Positions 11,073 to 20,470 of a DNA stretch of 64,000 nucleotides are shown here, one piece after another. Each line of letters starts with the position of its first letter. Position 1 is the first letter of the stretch. Source of the stretch: Psychrobacter urativorans (lineage in GTDB: Bacteria; Pseudomonadota; Gammaproteobacteria; Pseudomonadales; Moraxellaceae). Under the pieces are notes generated by a model, which saw nothing but the letters and a program-made list of their open reading frames with translations, was not told where the DNA came from and searched no databases. The position numbers and the translations under genes were made by a program. Location: contig NZ_CAJHBT010000001.1 of the NCBI RefSeq assembly GCF_904846675.1, forward strand, positions 1 through 64,000. Reading direction: 5' to 3'.

Positions 11073-11440
11073 CTACTTCATACTGGTATTTGTAAGAGTA
11101 TCAGTATCAGCTTCTTGGTTATTAAGCTGTATCACTATCGCTTTTATCGAGGGATCGCTTAAATCTATGCTTTTACCGCCTCAATATCATCCTTATAACC
11201 AATGCCCACGTCAACTTGCAGGCGATGCTGCTTATAAGCGGTATTGACCGTCAATACTGAGGTATAAAAATCTGAGTTAGGGATAGCCTCTTACCGACCA
11301 TCATAAGTTTTAATGGTGGTGGCACGGATTTTAATATCCTCAACCGTACCTTCATACTCGCCTGAAACGATTCGATCGCCAATACGAAACGGCTCTGAAA
11401 TCAGCGGCCATTGCTAATTCTGCTTCAGAGATGGGCATGC
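11073..11440 (-). pseudogene. Decayed MscS-type mechanosensitive channel fragment
   Basis: Reading the minus strand gives SEPFRIGDRIVSGEYEGTVE followed by DIKIRATTIKTYDGR, the pore-proximal beta domain of MscS-family channels. A TAA stop then interrupts it, and the same frame resumes with EAIPNSDFYTS and later VDVGIGYKDDIEAVKA before another stop. A further in-frame stop and a frame change occur upstream of SEPFRI, and a frame change is also needed to read to a final stop at 11073. The N-terminal membrane segments are absent. The homology call is by motif recognition; the multiple lesions are read directly. Confidence 0.75.
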
Positions 11441-11472
11441 AGTCGTTATTCCCTCAACTTTAATGGTTTGGC

Positions 11473-11507
11473 TTTTCTGATTTAACCTTGCTCGTTAAAT
11501 CAGAAAA
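11473..11507. repeat. Perfect 14-bp inverted repeat
   Basis: TTTTCTGATTTAAC and its exact complement separated by 7 bases, between gloA and the MscS remnant. Neither strand ends in a T-run, so it is not a normal terminator. Confidence 0.85.
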
Positions 11508-11520
11508 CTTTGGCTATTCA

Positions 11521-12084
11521 CTAACTCATCAAATCCGCTTGTACAATCTCAATCCAGTAGCCATCAACATCTTTAATAAAGGCGATATTTTTCATACTGC
11601 CGTCTTCTGGACGTTTTTTAAACGTGACATTATTGTTGTCAAACCAAGCAACCGCCGCATGTAAATCTGGCACGCTAAAGCAAATATGGCCAAAACCCTG
11701 AGGGTCTTGGTTACCATCATGATAGCTAAAACCATCTTGATTCTCAGTACCATAATTATGGGTCAGCTCTAAAATACCGCGCTGACGGAAGGTATAAATG
11801 GCCAAATCTTCACCAGCTGGTAGATTATCGCGCTCATCATCCGTCAACTTCGCTAGAAAGTACAAATCAAATTCCATCTCAGGGAATTTTTTAATGGCAA
11901 GTAAGGTCATACCTAGAACGCCGGTATAAAACTCTAACGACTTTGCTGGATCTTTTACCCGTAACATGGTGTGATTAAAAGTAAAACCACTGGTTTGCAT
12001 GGCAATAGGCTGAATACCAGATGCCTTGATACTATTAGCCGGTTGCGGACTGATTGCGGTTGAGTTCGATGTGGAATTAGACAT
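11521..12084 (-). CDS. gloA: Lactoylglutathione lyase (glyoxalase I)
   Basis: Metalloenzyme isomerising the glutathione hemithioacetal of methylglyoxal to S-lactoylglutathione. The VOC-fold metal ligands are recognisable: His in FNHTMLRVKD, Glu in ILELTHNYG, His in GFGHICFSVPD and Glu in GYWIEIVQ. The conserved YTGVLGM and FYTG segments lie near the start of the domain. The 187-aa version starts at 12084 (MSNSTSNSTA), about 13 bases after AGGA; two other in-frame ATGs lie within 21 bases upstream. An N-terminal extension of some 30 residues precedes the domain, giving a length similar to the longer glyoxalase I type of pseudomonads. Confidence 0.93.
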   Translation of the reverse strand: MSNSTSNSTAISPQPANSIKASGIQPIAMQTSGFTFNHTMLRVKDPAKSLEFYTGVLGMTLLAIKKFPEMEFDLYFLAKLTDDERDNLPAGEDLAIYTFRQRGILELTHNYGTENQDGFSYHDGNQDPQGFGHICFSVPDLHAAVAWFDNNNVTFKKRPEDGSMKNIAFIKDVDGYWIEIVQADLMS

Positions 12085-12288
12085 AAATATCATTATCCTG
12101 TTCATGAGAGTGTGTTAAATAAAGTAAATGCCCAGCTTTAATGATAAAGCCGCTTTATCATTATATTAATACAAGCAACGATATTAGCAGCAATATTAAC
12201 AATATCAAATCGATAACACGACAGCTGTCTATCGTCATCATAATAACAAAAGTTTTACTGTTAGGGTTTTATACGAGGACTGATTTTA

Positions 12289-12927
12289 TTAGCTGTCTAA
12301 AAAACGCACCTTACCAGTATCCACATCATACTCTGCACCGACGATTAATAACTGACCACTGCTAGTTAAGTCCTCTAAAGCACGCGAGCCATGTTTCAGC
12401 TGACTGACTGACATACGCACATTAGCACGAATGGAGCGGTCAATCAGCTCATCAGCATCGACATCGTGGCCATTGGCAGTGGCAAGCTCATGCAGGTTAT
12501 AAACGCTTGGACGAATGCGATCGACGATAGATTGTAGATTGGGTGAGTAATATTTTTCTGGCTTAATTAAGGTTTCTACACAAGCGGTGACCGCACCGCA
12601 ATGCGAATGCCCAAGTACCACTACTAATTGAGTATTAAACTTTTCGGCAGCAAACTCAATTGAGCCGATTTGGGAGGGCGCAACCACATTACCCGCCACT
12701 CGAATGACGAATAAATCACCTAAACCTTGATCAAAAACGATTTCTACTGGCACGCGTGCATCCGAGCAGCCCAATATAATGGCAAGCGGATCTTGATCAT
12801 TAACCAGCCCGGGGCGGCGTTGCATTGATGGGTCAGAATTGGACAGACTATCTACATAGCGCTCATTGCCTTCTTTAAGCAGTGTCAGCGCTTCTTGTCC
12901 TGTTTTTGGGCGAGTGTCTTCAGTCAT
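12289..12927 (-). CDS. Beta-class carbonic anhydrase
   Basis: Zinc enzyme interconverting CO2 and bicarbonate. The signature ILGCSDARVP supplies zinc ligand C54 and the D56/R58 dyad, and VVLGHSHCGAV supplies H107 and C110. The 212-aa length is normal for bacterial beta carbonic anhydrases. A good AAGGAG ribosome site precedes ATG at 12927. It is transcribed divergently from potA. No sulfate-permease-type transporter is adjacent, so it is probably a housekeeping enzyme supplying bicarbonate for carboxylases. Confidence 0.93.
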   Translation of the reverse strand: MTEDTRPKTGQEALTLLKEGNERYVDSLSNSDPSMQRRPGLVNDQDPLAIILGCSDARVPVEIVFDQGLGDLFVIRVAGNVVAPSQIGSIEFAAEKFNTQLVVVLGHSHCGAVTACVETLIKPEKYYSPNLQSIVDRIRPSVYNLHELATANGHDVDADELIDRSIRANVRMSVSQLKHGSRALEDLTSSGQLLIVGAEYDVDTGKVRFLDS

Positions 12928-13342
12928 GAGAGCTCCTTAGTATTACTGGATGATAAAATATTTAAGATGCGTGTTTTAAAGTGCATATGAGCTAAGTCTT
13001 TTTTAGCGCTAAAATGATTGTATAGCAATCAGCCCAAAAATTTGATAAAAAATTTAATTTTAATATCCCCTTAATAGCTCGTTAACAAAACCGCTTTTTG
13101 CAGATGATAGTTAATGGTTATATCTTGCAGAGCAAATAAAGGCTATAAAAACCCGACAACACAAGGTATGAGCCACGTAACTGGTAACGAGATTGCACTA
13201 ACTTGAGCGGGCGATTTGTTATAATACGCAGCTTCACGACCGCGCTTATATTTATGACAAAATGCTTCTTTATAAAACAGCTTGCCTAAAACTTGGGTAT
13301 CAATAGCTACACTGTCATTTTGGTATTTTAGGGAATCATCTC
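12928..13342. other. Divergent region carbonic anhydrase-potA
   Basis: About 415 AT-rich bases, no gene seen. Contains an extended -10 TTGTTATAAT at 13216-13225 directed at potA, about 120 bases before its ATG. Confidence 0.5.
13216..13225 (+). promoter_or_regulatory. Extended -10 element upstream of potA
   Basis: TTGTTATAAT preceded by GAT, the same context (GATTTGTTATAATA) as before the TusA-like gene at 23.8 kb. No clear -35 at normal spacing. Confidence 0.5.
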
Positions 13343-14650
13343 ATGACCGACTCGCCCGCAAACTTGCGTACAAGCCTTAAGGCTTCTCACGCTGGCTCTA
13401 CCATTAAAACTAATAACAATAGTGCTAGCACCGTGCCCACCGATGTACTTCTTCAACTGAGGGGTATTAAAAAAACCTACGATGAAACTGATGTATTGAC
13501 TGATATTAATCTTAATATCAAGCAAGGTGAGTTTTTGACTTTATTGGGTCCTTCAGGCTGCGGTAAGACCACTCTACTGCGCTTGATTGCAGGCTTTGAG
13601 CAATCAAGCGCAGGCTCGATTTATTTAGATGGAGTACAAATGGCGGGACTGCCTGCGGATAAACGCCCTGTAAATACAGTGTTTCAGCAGTATGCGTTAT
13701 TTCCCCATATGACGGTGGCGCAAAATGTCGCTTATGGGCTTAAGCTTAAAAAAGTACCCAAAGATGAGATTCAAACTCGAGTGCGCGATATGCTAGCACT
13801 GGTTCAACTGGGGCATTTAGCCAATCGCAGGCCACAAGACTTGTCCGGTGGTCAGCAACAGCGTGTCGCGATTGCCCGTGCCGTTATAAATCGCCCTAAA
13901 CTATTATTACTGGACGAGCCGCTATCGGCACTTGATTATAAGCTGCGCTTGCAAATGCAATCAGAGCTGAAGCGTTTACAACGTGAGCTGGGCATTACCT
14001 TTGTATTCGTCACCCATGATCAAGAAGAAGCGCTATCGATGTCAGATCGTATTGCCGTGATGAAAGACGGCAAGTTTCAGCAAATTGGCACACCCATTCA
14101 AATTTATGAAACGCCTGCCAATTTATTTACCGCCAAGTTTATTGGTGAGACCAATTTATTTAAAGCAGAAGTAAAAGGTGTCAATCCTGACCAGCCAGAT
14201 CTTGATGGACAGGTGACTAATGGCCGCATTGAAGTCGAAGTCTGCGAGGCGCAAGCGCAAGATGGTCCGACAACCTTACGTAATTTGCGCCGGCCTGATT
14301 TTGCTAATGATGTAAGAGTCGGTGATATTGTTAATTTATTATTACGCCCTGAAGATTTGCGCATTTATGACCCTGACGATAGCATTCAAGCCGGACTACT
14401 TGGTCGCGTCATCGAAAGTAATTATAAAGGCAGCACGTTGGACTCTATTATTGAATTGAATAACGGCCATATTATCAAGGCATCTGAGTTCTTCGATGAA
14501 GATGATCCGAGCTTCGATTATAAAATGGATGAAGCGGTCAAGGTCACTTGGGTCGATGGCTGGGAATGGGTACTGCCAGAAGATGGCTCCATTGATGATG
14601 AAGCAGGCCATGAATTGAATAGCGCAACGGTCCAAAAGGATGTGAGTTAA
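13343..14650 (+). CDS. potA: Polyamine ABC transporter ATP-binding protein
   Basis: ATPase of a spermidine/putrescine importer. Walker [10 protein letters not shown] (69-77), signature LSGGQQQR (167-174) and Walker B LLLLDEP (187-193) are intact, with [11 protein letters not shown] (Q-loop region) between. A C-terminal TOBE-type regulatory domain containing [10 protein letters not shown] follows. The 435 aa exceed the usual 370-380 because of a Ser/Asn-rich N-terminal extension of about 30 residues. Its stop overlaps the next start (TAATG), indicating translational coupling with potB. PotG is an alternative name for the same subunit type. Confidence 0.92.
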   Translation: MTDSPANLRTSLKASHAGSTIKTNNNSASTVPTDVLLQLRGIKKTYDETDVLTDINLNIKQGEFLTLLGPSGCGKTTLLRLIAGFEQSSAGSIYLDGVQMAGLPADKRPVNTVFQQYALFPHMTVAQNVAYGLKLKKVPKDEIQTRVRDMLALVQLGHLANRRPQDLSGGQQQRVAIARAVINRPKLLLLDEPLSALDYKLRLQMQSELKRLQRELGITFVFVTHDQEEALSMSDRIAVMKDGKFQQIGTPIQIYETPANLFTAKFIGETNLFKAEVKGVNPDQPDLDGQVTNGRIEVEVCEAQAQDGPTTLRNLRRPDFANDVRVGDIVNLLLRPEDLRIYDPDDSIQAGLLGRVIESNYKGSTLDSIIELNNGHIIKASEFFDEDDPSFDYKMDEAVKVTWVDGWEWVLPEDGSIDDEAGHELNSATVQKDVS

Positions 14651-15537
14651 TGGCACGCGCAAGCTCAACACACTTAAGCAATAAAAGCCCCTTTCGAACG
14701 GCGACGCTGTGGCTGATCTGGGGTTGGCTGCTCATTTTCGCCTTATTACCCAATATATTGGTAATAATAGTCAGCCTTTTGACTCGCGATAGTAGCGAAT
14801 TTATTAGCTTGCCGGTTAGTATCGACAGTTATGTGCGCATAATCGACCCGCTATACTTTGAAGTGTTTGTCCATTCATTATGGATGGCAGGAATCACGAC
14901 AGTTATTTGTCTACTACTCGGCTACCCGTTTGCATGGCTGGTATCAAAGACCAAAGCCCGTTGGCAGCCATTATTAATGTTGCTTTTAATATTGCCATTT
15001 TGGACCAACTCTTTAGTCAGGGTTTATGCGCTAAAGTTATTGTTTGCTACTAACGGTTTGATCAATAAAGCCCTGTTAGCCATCGGCATTATTGATACCC
15101 CGATTGATATGTTATATACCCAAGGCGCGGTGATTGCTGGTCTAACTTACTTGTTGTTTCCCTTTATGGTGTTGCCGTTATATGCCGTATTTACTGACTT
15201 GCGCAATGACATGCTGCTGGCCTCGCAGGACTTGGGCGCTTCAAGGACGCAGACGTTTTGGCATGTAGTGCTACCGTTAACCACACCGGGAATTATCTCT
15301 GGAATATTATTAGTATTGCTACCCGCAATGGGTATGTTCTATGTGGCGGATATTTTAGGCGGCTCACGCAATTTATTGGTTGGTAATATTATCAAAAACC
15401 AGTTCTTAGATGCCCGCGATTGGCCCTTTGGGGCAGCAGCTAGCGTGTTACTAACGCTGGCTATGGCCGTATTATTATTTGCTTATCGGGCCAGTAGCCG
15501 CCGTATTGGCAAGACTGACTTCAATGAGGTGGCCTAA
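14650..15537 (+). CDS. potB: Polyamine ABC transporter permease PotB
   Basis: Inner-membrane permease of 295 aa with about six hydrophobic segments. The cytoplasmic EAA-like loop that docks with the ATPase appears as ASQDLGASRTQTFWHVVLP, about two thirds along. LPFWTNSLVRVYA is typical of PotB/PotH. It overlaps potA by one base and potC by one base (TAATG), so the three genes form one tight operon. The periplasmic substrate-binding protein is not encoded here, so substrate specificity is inferred from the family only. Confidence 0.9.
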   Translation: MARASSTHLSNKSPFRTATLWLIWGWLLIFALLPNILVIIVSLLTRDSSEFISLPVSIDSYVRIIDPLYFEVFVHSLWMAGITTVICLLLGYPFAWLVSKTKARWQPLLMLLLILPFWTNSLVRVYALKLLFATNGLINKALLAIGIIDTPIDMLYTQGAVIAGLTYLLFPFMVLPLYAVFTDLRNDMLLASQDLGASRTQTFWHVVLPLTTPGIISGILLVLLPAMGMFYVADILGGSRNLLVGNIIKNQFLDARDWPFGAAASVLLTLAMAVLLFAYRASSRRIGKTDFNEVA

Positions 15538-16397
15538 TGTCTGACTCTCATAACAGCCACATTATCAAAAACAAAGCGCCGCACACGCCTAAAACCTCAA
15601 ACTCTAAGCAGTTTATTAAACAAAACATCAAGCTTGGCAGTATTGCAGCCAAAGGCTATCTAGGTTTGATTTATACCCTATTATATTTGCCTATTATTGT
15701 CTTGGTAGTCATGTCTTTTAATGAGTCAAAAACTGGCTATAACTGGGGTGGTTTTAGCTTAAAGTGGTATGAATCACTATTTAAAAACCAAGCAATGTTG
15801 GATGCTTTTTGGCATTCAATCGTTTTAGGCTTAGTCGCGGCTACGGTTTCAGCTTTCATAGGTACCTTGACGGCGCTGGCCTTACATCGCTATAAATTTC
15901 GCGGTAAAGGGTTACTTAACGGCTTATTATTTGTGCTGATGATGTCCCCTGAGATTGTGCTGGCGATATCACTATTGGCATTATTTTTATTAATTGGTCT
16001 GCAGTTAGGCTTTGTGTCGTTATTATTAGCGCACATTACTTTTTGCCTACCTTTTGTGGTTATCACTGTCTTTGCGCGGTTGAGTAGCTTGGATGAACAG
16101 CTGATGGAAGCCGCCCGGGATTTGGGTGCAAGCGAATCGACGATGGTACGCACAGTTTTAATTCCGGTGATATTGCCGGCGGTGCTGGCAGGTTGGTTAT
16201 TGGCCTTTACCTTATCGCTTGATGATGTGGTAGTCTCCACCTTTGTGACTGGGCCTAGCTATGAGATTCTGCCGCTGCGTATCTATTCAATGGTACGAGT
16301 CGGACTCAAACCTGAAGTCAATGCTATCGGTACGCTATTATTAGCGGCGTCGTTAATATTAGTTATCATCTCGCAGCTGTTATTACGTCGACGCTAG
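15537..16397 (+). CDS. potC: Polyamine ABC transporter permease PotC
   Basis: Second permease subunit, 286 aa, with a hydrophilic N-terminal tail of about 40 residues before the first membrane segment (YTLLYLPIIVLVVMSFN). The ATPase-docking loop reads AARDLGASESTMVRTVLIP. Family-typical segments include GGFSLKWYESLF and LSLDDVVVSTFVTGP. It ends the potABC operon; no terminator-quality hairpin was found, and a cluster of TTATTAAAT repeats follows. Confidence 0.9.
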   Translation: MSDSHNSHIIKNKAPHTPKTSNSKQFIKQNIKLGSIAAKGYLGLIYTLLYLPIIVLVVMSFNESKTGYNWGGFSLKWYESLFKNQAMLDAFWHSIVLGLVAATVSAFIGTLTALALHRYKFRGKGLLNGLLFVLMMSPEIVLAISLLALFLLIGLQLGFVSLLLAHITFCLPFVVITVFARLSSLDEQLMEAARDLGASESTMVRTVLIPVILPAVLAGWLLAFTLSLDDVVVSTFVTGPSYEILPLRIYSMVRVGLKPEVNAIGTLLLAASLILVIISQLLLRRR

Positions 16398-16403
16398 TTT
16401 CTT

Positions 16404-16473
16404 ATTAAATCGCTGCCAGTTATTAAATATTACTAATTATTAAATCGATGCTAATTGTTACTTACTTATTAAA
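16404..16473. repeat. Four spaced TTATTAAAT repeats
   Basis: Four copies of TTATTAAAT at irregular spacing between potC and metR. Whether they have a function is unknown. Confidence 0.6.
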
Positions 16474-16571
16474 TAGCTACTAATCTTTGAGTGAAAATCA
16501 GCATAGTATTAGTTATAATGAATTTTATTCAACTTCAACATTCTTTTGCAACTTAGTGGTTAACCTCTATT

Positions 16572-17462
16572 ATGCTTGAACTCCGTCATCTTAATACCTT
16601 AACTGCGCTGCGGGCGCATGGTTCGCTCGCTGCTGCTGCCGATGAGCTGCATGTCACGGCCTCGGCAGTCTCGCATCAGCTTAAGGAGCTGGAAAACTAC
16701 TACGATATCAGTCTGGTTAATCGTCGGACCCGTCCGCTATCCTTTACGCCTGCTGGCAAAACTGTACTCGCATTGGCCGATAGTATTATGCCGCAAGTCA
16801 CTCGTACTAAAGCCAATCTCAAGCGCTTAGCCCACGGGCAAGCTGGCAGAATGCGCTTGGCATCTGAGTGTCATAGCTGCTTTGACTGGTTAATGCCGAT
16901 ACTGAATCAATATCGCCGTGAGTGGTCGGATGTGGAGCTGGACTTTGCTACTGGTTTTGAGCCTGAGCCGCATCATTTATTGATGGAAGGTGATATTGAC
17001 CTGCTGATTACTACCAGTAATTTACCGATAGACGGTATTAGCTATCAGTCGCTATTTGAATACGAAAGCCGTTTGGTGCTCTCGCCGCTGCATAATTTAG
17101 CGGAGCAAGCATTTATATGCCCAGAAGACTTGCGCGATGAAACCTTGATTGCCTATCCGGTCGAAGCCAAGCGCCTTGATATTATTGCCAACTTTATGAC
17201 CCCAGCGCAGGAAACCTTTAAGCGAATTCGTACTACTGAGCTAACAGCTATGCTGATTCAATTGGTTGCTAGTGAGCGCGGAGTGGCGGCATTACCAGAT
17301 TGGGTAGTCGCTGAATACGAGAAGAAAGGCTGGGTAGTTTCTCGACCGCTAGGTGACGGCGTCCATTGTCAGCTGTATGCCGCAACCCGTGCCTCGAGTA
17401 AGGATACGGCTTATATGCAAGGCTTTGCGAGTTTATTAGAAGGAATCGTTAAGCCTTTGTAG
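16572..17462 (+). CDS. metR: LysR-family transcriptional regulator MetR
   Basis: DNA-binding regulator of methionine/homocysteine genes. The N-terminal winged helix-turn-helix (LNTLTALRAHGSLAAAADEL, then SAVSHQLKELE) occupies about residues 1-60. The effector domain contains RLASECHSCFDWL, which closely parallels the ECHSC motif of E. coli MetR, and YESRLVLSPLHNLA, also MetR-like. Length is 296 aa, normal for the family. It stands alone downstream of potABC; no met biosynthetic gene is next to it. A TATAAT at 16514-16519 may serve as its -10. Confidence 0.85.
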   Translation: MLELRHLNTLTALRAHGSLAAAADELHVTASAVSHQLKELENYYDISLVNRRTRPLSFTPAGKTVLALADSIMPQVTRTKANLKRLAHGQAGRMRLASECHSCFDWLMPILNQYRREWSDVELDFATGFEPEPHHLLMEGDIDLLITTSNLPIDGISYQSLFEYESRLVLSPLHNLAEQAFICPEDLRDETLIAYPVEAKRLDIIANFMTPAQETFKRIRTTELTAMLIQLVASERGVAALPDWVVAEYEKKGWVVSRPLGDGVHCQLYAATRASSKDTAYMQGFASLLEGIVKPL

Positions 17463-17628
17463 CTACTAATCATAGTTAATATAGTTGGTCTACTCTAAAA
17501 CAGATAGAGCGCAGCTGTGAGAGATTTTCAAAGTATCGAAAAGTGGCGCAGCTACACGGCAAGCAAGAAAATTTCGCCAGCCACGAGTCTTGTAGCTTAA
17601 TTTTGTCCCTACTTTTATGATGATAGAA

Positions 17629-18003
17629 TCAAAAAACCAGCCTAAACAAAAAAATCCCCGCAGCAGTTGCTAATAACGTCAGTCCTACATGTAGTCCGAC
17701 TAAGCTTAACCCTGATAGCATACGCCCGTCGTCGATTAAGCTATAGACTTCAACACTAAAGGTACTAAAAGTGGTCAGTCCGCCGCAAAATCCAGTAATA
17801 AAAAACAGTTTTCCATTGAGTGATACTGTCCCGCTGCCCATACGCTCAAACCAAACCAGCGCCAGTCCTATTAGCAGGCCGCCTAAAATATTGGCACCGA
17901 GTGTTCCAACCGGTATCCAACTATGTAACAAGTTAAAGCGCCCTAGCCACGCGCGCAGACAAGCACCGATTGCGGCTCCTAAGCCGATAGCCAACCATTG
18001 CAT
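17629..18003 (-). CDS. crcB: Fluoride channel CrcB/Fluc
   Basis: Dual-topology fluoride exporter, 124 aa with four membrane helices. The family motifs are [14 protein letters not shown] near the N-terminus, TLGANILGG (about 33-41) and the fluoride-pore [15 protein letters not shown] (about 72-86). AAGGATG is well spaced before the start. A crcB RNA motif (fluoride riboswitch) was looked for upstream and not recognised. Confidence 0.94.
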   Translation of the reverse strand: MQWLAIGLGAAIGACLRAWLGRFNLLHSWIPVGTLGANILGGLLIGLALVWFERMGSGTVSLNGKLFFITGFCGGLTTFSTFSVEVYSLIDDGRMLSGLSLVGLHVGLTLLATAAGIFLFRLVF

Positions 18004-18109
18004 GATGTCATCCTTCTTTTAATAAAGACTGTTAATGAGTGCTGTCAATAAATGTCATTTTAAATCAGCAGTATTTCTGATAAGCAGGTATTACTCATCC
18101 GTAACGCCA

Positions 18110-19171
18110 TTATAGCGCTGGTAACTCGGTCATCGGCCAACGCGGTACACAGCTGACAGCCAAATCATCTGACTGCCCTGCTTGCAAGCGCTGGAAACCC
18201 GCATAGGCAATCATCGCGCCATTATCGGTACATAAGGCTGGAGGTGCATAGTGTACGGTCGCATTTATCTTTGTCAGCTCCGTCTCTAACATTTCGCGCA
18301 AATGGCTATTAGCACTAACCCCGCCAGCAATCACCAAACGGCTCATACCTACTTGCTTAAGCGCTTTGACGCATTTCTTCACTAAAGTATCGACCATCGC
18401 ATGCTGAAAACTGGCAGCAATATCGGCACGCACTTGCGGATCACTATCGGAACCCGTACCTGAGCCTATACCTGAACCAGGGGTATCTTTAATAAGATTA
18501 TGTACCGCAGTCTTCATGCCACTAAATGAGAAGTCTAAACCGCGATGCAGCATGGGCCGTGGTAAATTATAAGCATTTATATTTCCAGTTTCAGCAAGCT
18601 TGGCAATATTAGGGCCGCCCGGGTATTCTAAGCCGAGCATTTTTGCCGCCTTATCAAAACACTCTCCTGCCGCATCATCAATAGATTCGCCCAATATTTC
18701 ATACTGACCCACGCCTTGGGCAGCAATAAGTAATGTATGACCGCCAGACACCAATAGCGAGACAAAAGGAAAAGCAGGTGGATTAGCACCCATCAACGGT
18801 GCCAGTAGGTGCCCTTCCATATGGTGAATACCAATCGCAGGAATACCCAAGCCATAAGCCAAACTGCGTCCAAATAATGCGCCAGTCATCAGCGCGCCAA
18901 TCAACCCTGGGCCTTTAGTGTAGGCAACGGCATCAATCTCATTTTTACTAATGCCGCATTGCTCTAACAGCTCATGAAATAAAGGTACCAGCTTACGAAT
19001 GTGATCGCGACTGGCAAGCTCAGGAACCACCCCACCGTAAAGGGCATGCAGCTCTATTTGTGAATACAGCACTTGCCCAAGCAAACCTTTATTGTCGCTA
19101 TTTATCAGCTCGCTATCAAAAATCGCCAGACCGGTCTCATCACAAGAGGTCTCTAAACCCAATACTTTCAT
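18110..19171 (-). CDS. tsaD: tRNA N6-threonylcarbamoyladenosine transferase TsaD
   Basis: Transfers threonylcarbamoyl to A37 of ANN-decoding tRNAs, acting with TsaB and TsaE (not in the window). The N-terminus [10 protein letters not shown], metal ligands H117 and H121 in HHMEGH, SGGHT (about 143-147) and the C-terminal [12 protein letters not shown] are all present. The 353-aa length is slightly longer than E. coli because of a Gly/Ser-rich insertion ([13 protein letters not shown]) around residue 235. AAAGGC lies at a good distance from the ATG. rpsU, often a neighbour of tsaD, is only 1.7 kb away on the other strand. Confidence 0.95.
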   Translation of the reverse strand: MKVLGLETSCDETGLAIFDSELINSDNKGLLGQVLYSQIELHALYGGVVPELASRDHIRKLVPLFHELLEQCGISKNEIDAVAYTKGPGLIGALMTGALFGRSLAYGLGIPAIGIHHMEGHLLAPLMGANPPAFPFVSLLVSGGHTLLIAAQGVGQYEILGESIDDAAGECFDKAAKMLGLEYPGGPNIAKLAETGNINAYNLPRPMLHRGLDFSFSGMKTAVHNLIKDTPGSGIGSGTGSDSDPQVRADIAASFQHAMVDTLVKKCVKALKQVGMSRLVIAGGVSANSHLREMLETELTKINATVHYAPPALCTDNGAMIAYAGFQRLQAGQSDDLAVSCVPRWPMTELPAL

Positions 19172-19310
19172 GCTTTTGCCTTTATGTCGTCGTTATCGCT
19201 CATCTTAAAAAAAGCAGTGATTTATTATAGCCTTGACAGCCTTGTAGTTACTCACAAAGCCCATCAACAAAGTTTATCCGTGTAGTGGCTTGCAAAACCA
19301 CCCACAAAAA

Positions 19311-19340
19311 AACCGCCATTGTGAACCACAATGACGGCTA
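19311..19340 (-). terminator. Terminator of the cytochrome lipoprotein gene
   Basis: CCGTCATTGTG / CACAATGGCGG arms (one mismatch), 3-base loop, then a run of Ts on the minus strand. Confidence 0.85.
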
Positions 19341-19365
19341 GTTTAGCAAATTTCAATAGCTAATA

Positions 19366-19956
19366 TTAGCTGACAGCTGCAACCATATAGTCAACCGCTG
19401 CATGAACTTGGGCTTCGCTAACATCAGCGTTGGCTTGTGCTGGCATCTTATTAAAGCCTTTGGCTGAGTGCATGTGGAGCGTGTCGATATCTTTGACAAG
19501 ATGTGGTGCCCAATCTTCCTTATTACCAAGTTTCGGCGCTTCTAGTAGGCCAGTGGCATGACAGACGTGACATTGTGTCTCATAGAGCTGTTTACCAGCA
19601 TCAGCTGCCAATACTTCTGGTTCAGCGGCAGCATCAGTCTCTACCACGTCCCCGTCATTTGCTGGCATCTCTGGAGTTTCTACTACAGGGACGGTTTCTT
19701 CAGCAGGTGCTGGTACGGCATCTACTGTAGGTTCTTCTACTTCTACCACTGTGGTTTCTGTTTCACTGATAGGAGCAGCAGCCTCGTCAGCAGCAGTATT
19801 GTCACCGCCACTACAAGCGCTCAGGGCCAATACTGCGCTAAGGCCTAGTGTTGACCAAGTTAGTTTACCTAGTACATTTAAGCCAGTATTAGAGACTTGC
19901 TGTCCATCATTACTTTTAAGCGATTTTTTATTCATAGCCTGTTGATTGTTACTCAT
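19366..19956 (-). CDS. Cytochrome c5-like lipoprotein
   Basis: A 196-aa exported haem protein. After a positively charged N-terminus and hydrophobic segment comes LSACSGG, a lipobox. A Pro/Glu/Val/Ala-rich acidic linker of roughly 80 residues follows, then a C-terminal cytochrome domain with CHVCHATG and a distal Met in FNKMPAQ. This arrangement is a lipid-anchored class I cytochrome on a flexible tether, probably carrying electrons in the periplasm. I chose the second ATG (19956) because AAAGGA abuts the first one. It is followed by a strong terminator. The next gene upstream on the same strand is another acidic lipoprotein. Confidence 0.85.
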   Translation of the reverse strand: MSNNQQAMNKKSLKSNDGQQVSNTGLNVLGKLTWSTLGLSAVLALSACSGGDNTAADEAAAPISETETTVVEVEEPTVDAVPAPAEETVPVVETPEMPANDGDVVETDAAAEPEVLAADAGKQLYETQCHVCHATGLLEAPKLGNKEDWAPHLVKDIDTLHMHSAKGFNKMPAQANADVSEAQVHAAVDYMVAAVS

Positions 19957-20080
19957 TGTCATTCCTTTGCCGGTTAGGTTAGCATTTTTTTAATCGTTCT
20001 TTTTTTGTCCCATGCTTACTGTTTGTTAATACTCATATTATTAGTACTCATACATTTTATTGCGTCATCAATGCTCTCTG

Positions 20081-20470
20081 CTATTGACTTACTGTGGGTT
20101 CAGCATCTGCTGTATCCATTTCTTCGTCTGCTTTCTCGGCAGTGTCAGTTACTGGTATATCGGTTGCTGTATTATCATTAGCCTCTGGCATGTCAGTGGC
20201 TACGGTATCATCTTCAGCAGTCACGGTCGTCTCTGTGTCGGCATCTGCTGCCATCGGAGCCGTTTCTGGAAACTCCATGTCTTCAGCTTCAGGGCCATTT
20301 TTACGGGCAAGCTCAGCTGCAGCGTCGACCCGATCGACTGCCATGACTTCCCCTGATTCGGATTCTGCTTCTTTATCACTGCTACAGGCGCTAACGCTCA
20401 CACCAAGTGTAACTGCAAACACTGCCCATAATGCTGTACGTAATGAGGTGTTTAATGCTGTTTTTTTCAT
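20081..20470 (-). CDS. Small acidic lipoprotein of unknown function
   Basis: 129 aa: a signal peptide ending VSACSSDKEA (lipobox), then a low-complexity region rich in Glu, Asp, Thr, Ala and Val with no recognisable domain. AAGGAT is well placed before the ATG. Its composition and architecture resemble the linker of the neighbouring cytochrome lipoprotein, which lies about 125 bases downstream on the same strand. The two may be co-transcribed, and this gene may be a paralogous linker without the haem domain; both ideas are inference. Confidence 0.65.
   Translation of the reverse strand: MKKTALNTSLRTALWAVFAVTLGVSVSACSSDKEAESESGEVMAVDRVDAAAELARKNGPEAEDMEFPETAPMAADADTETTVTAEDDTVATDMPEANDNTATDIPVTDTAEKADEEMDTADAEPTVSQ

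Noticed and set aside
12141-12365. 74-codon plus-strand open frame
   Set aside because: Runs into the antisense of the carbonic anhydrase gene, has no ribosome site and a low-complexity product.
18004-18109. Fluoride riboswitch before crcB
   Set aside because: The short upstream region does not show the conserved motif.
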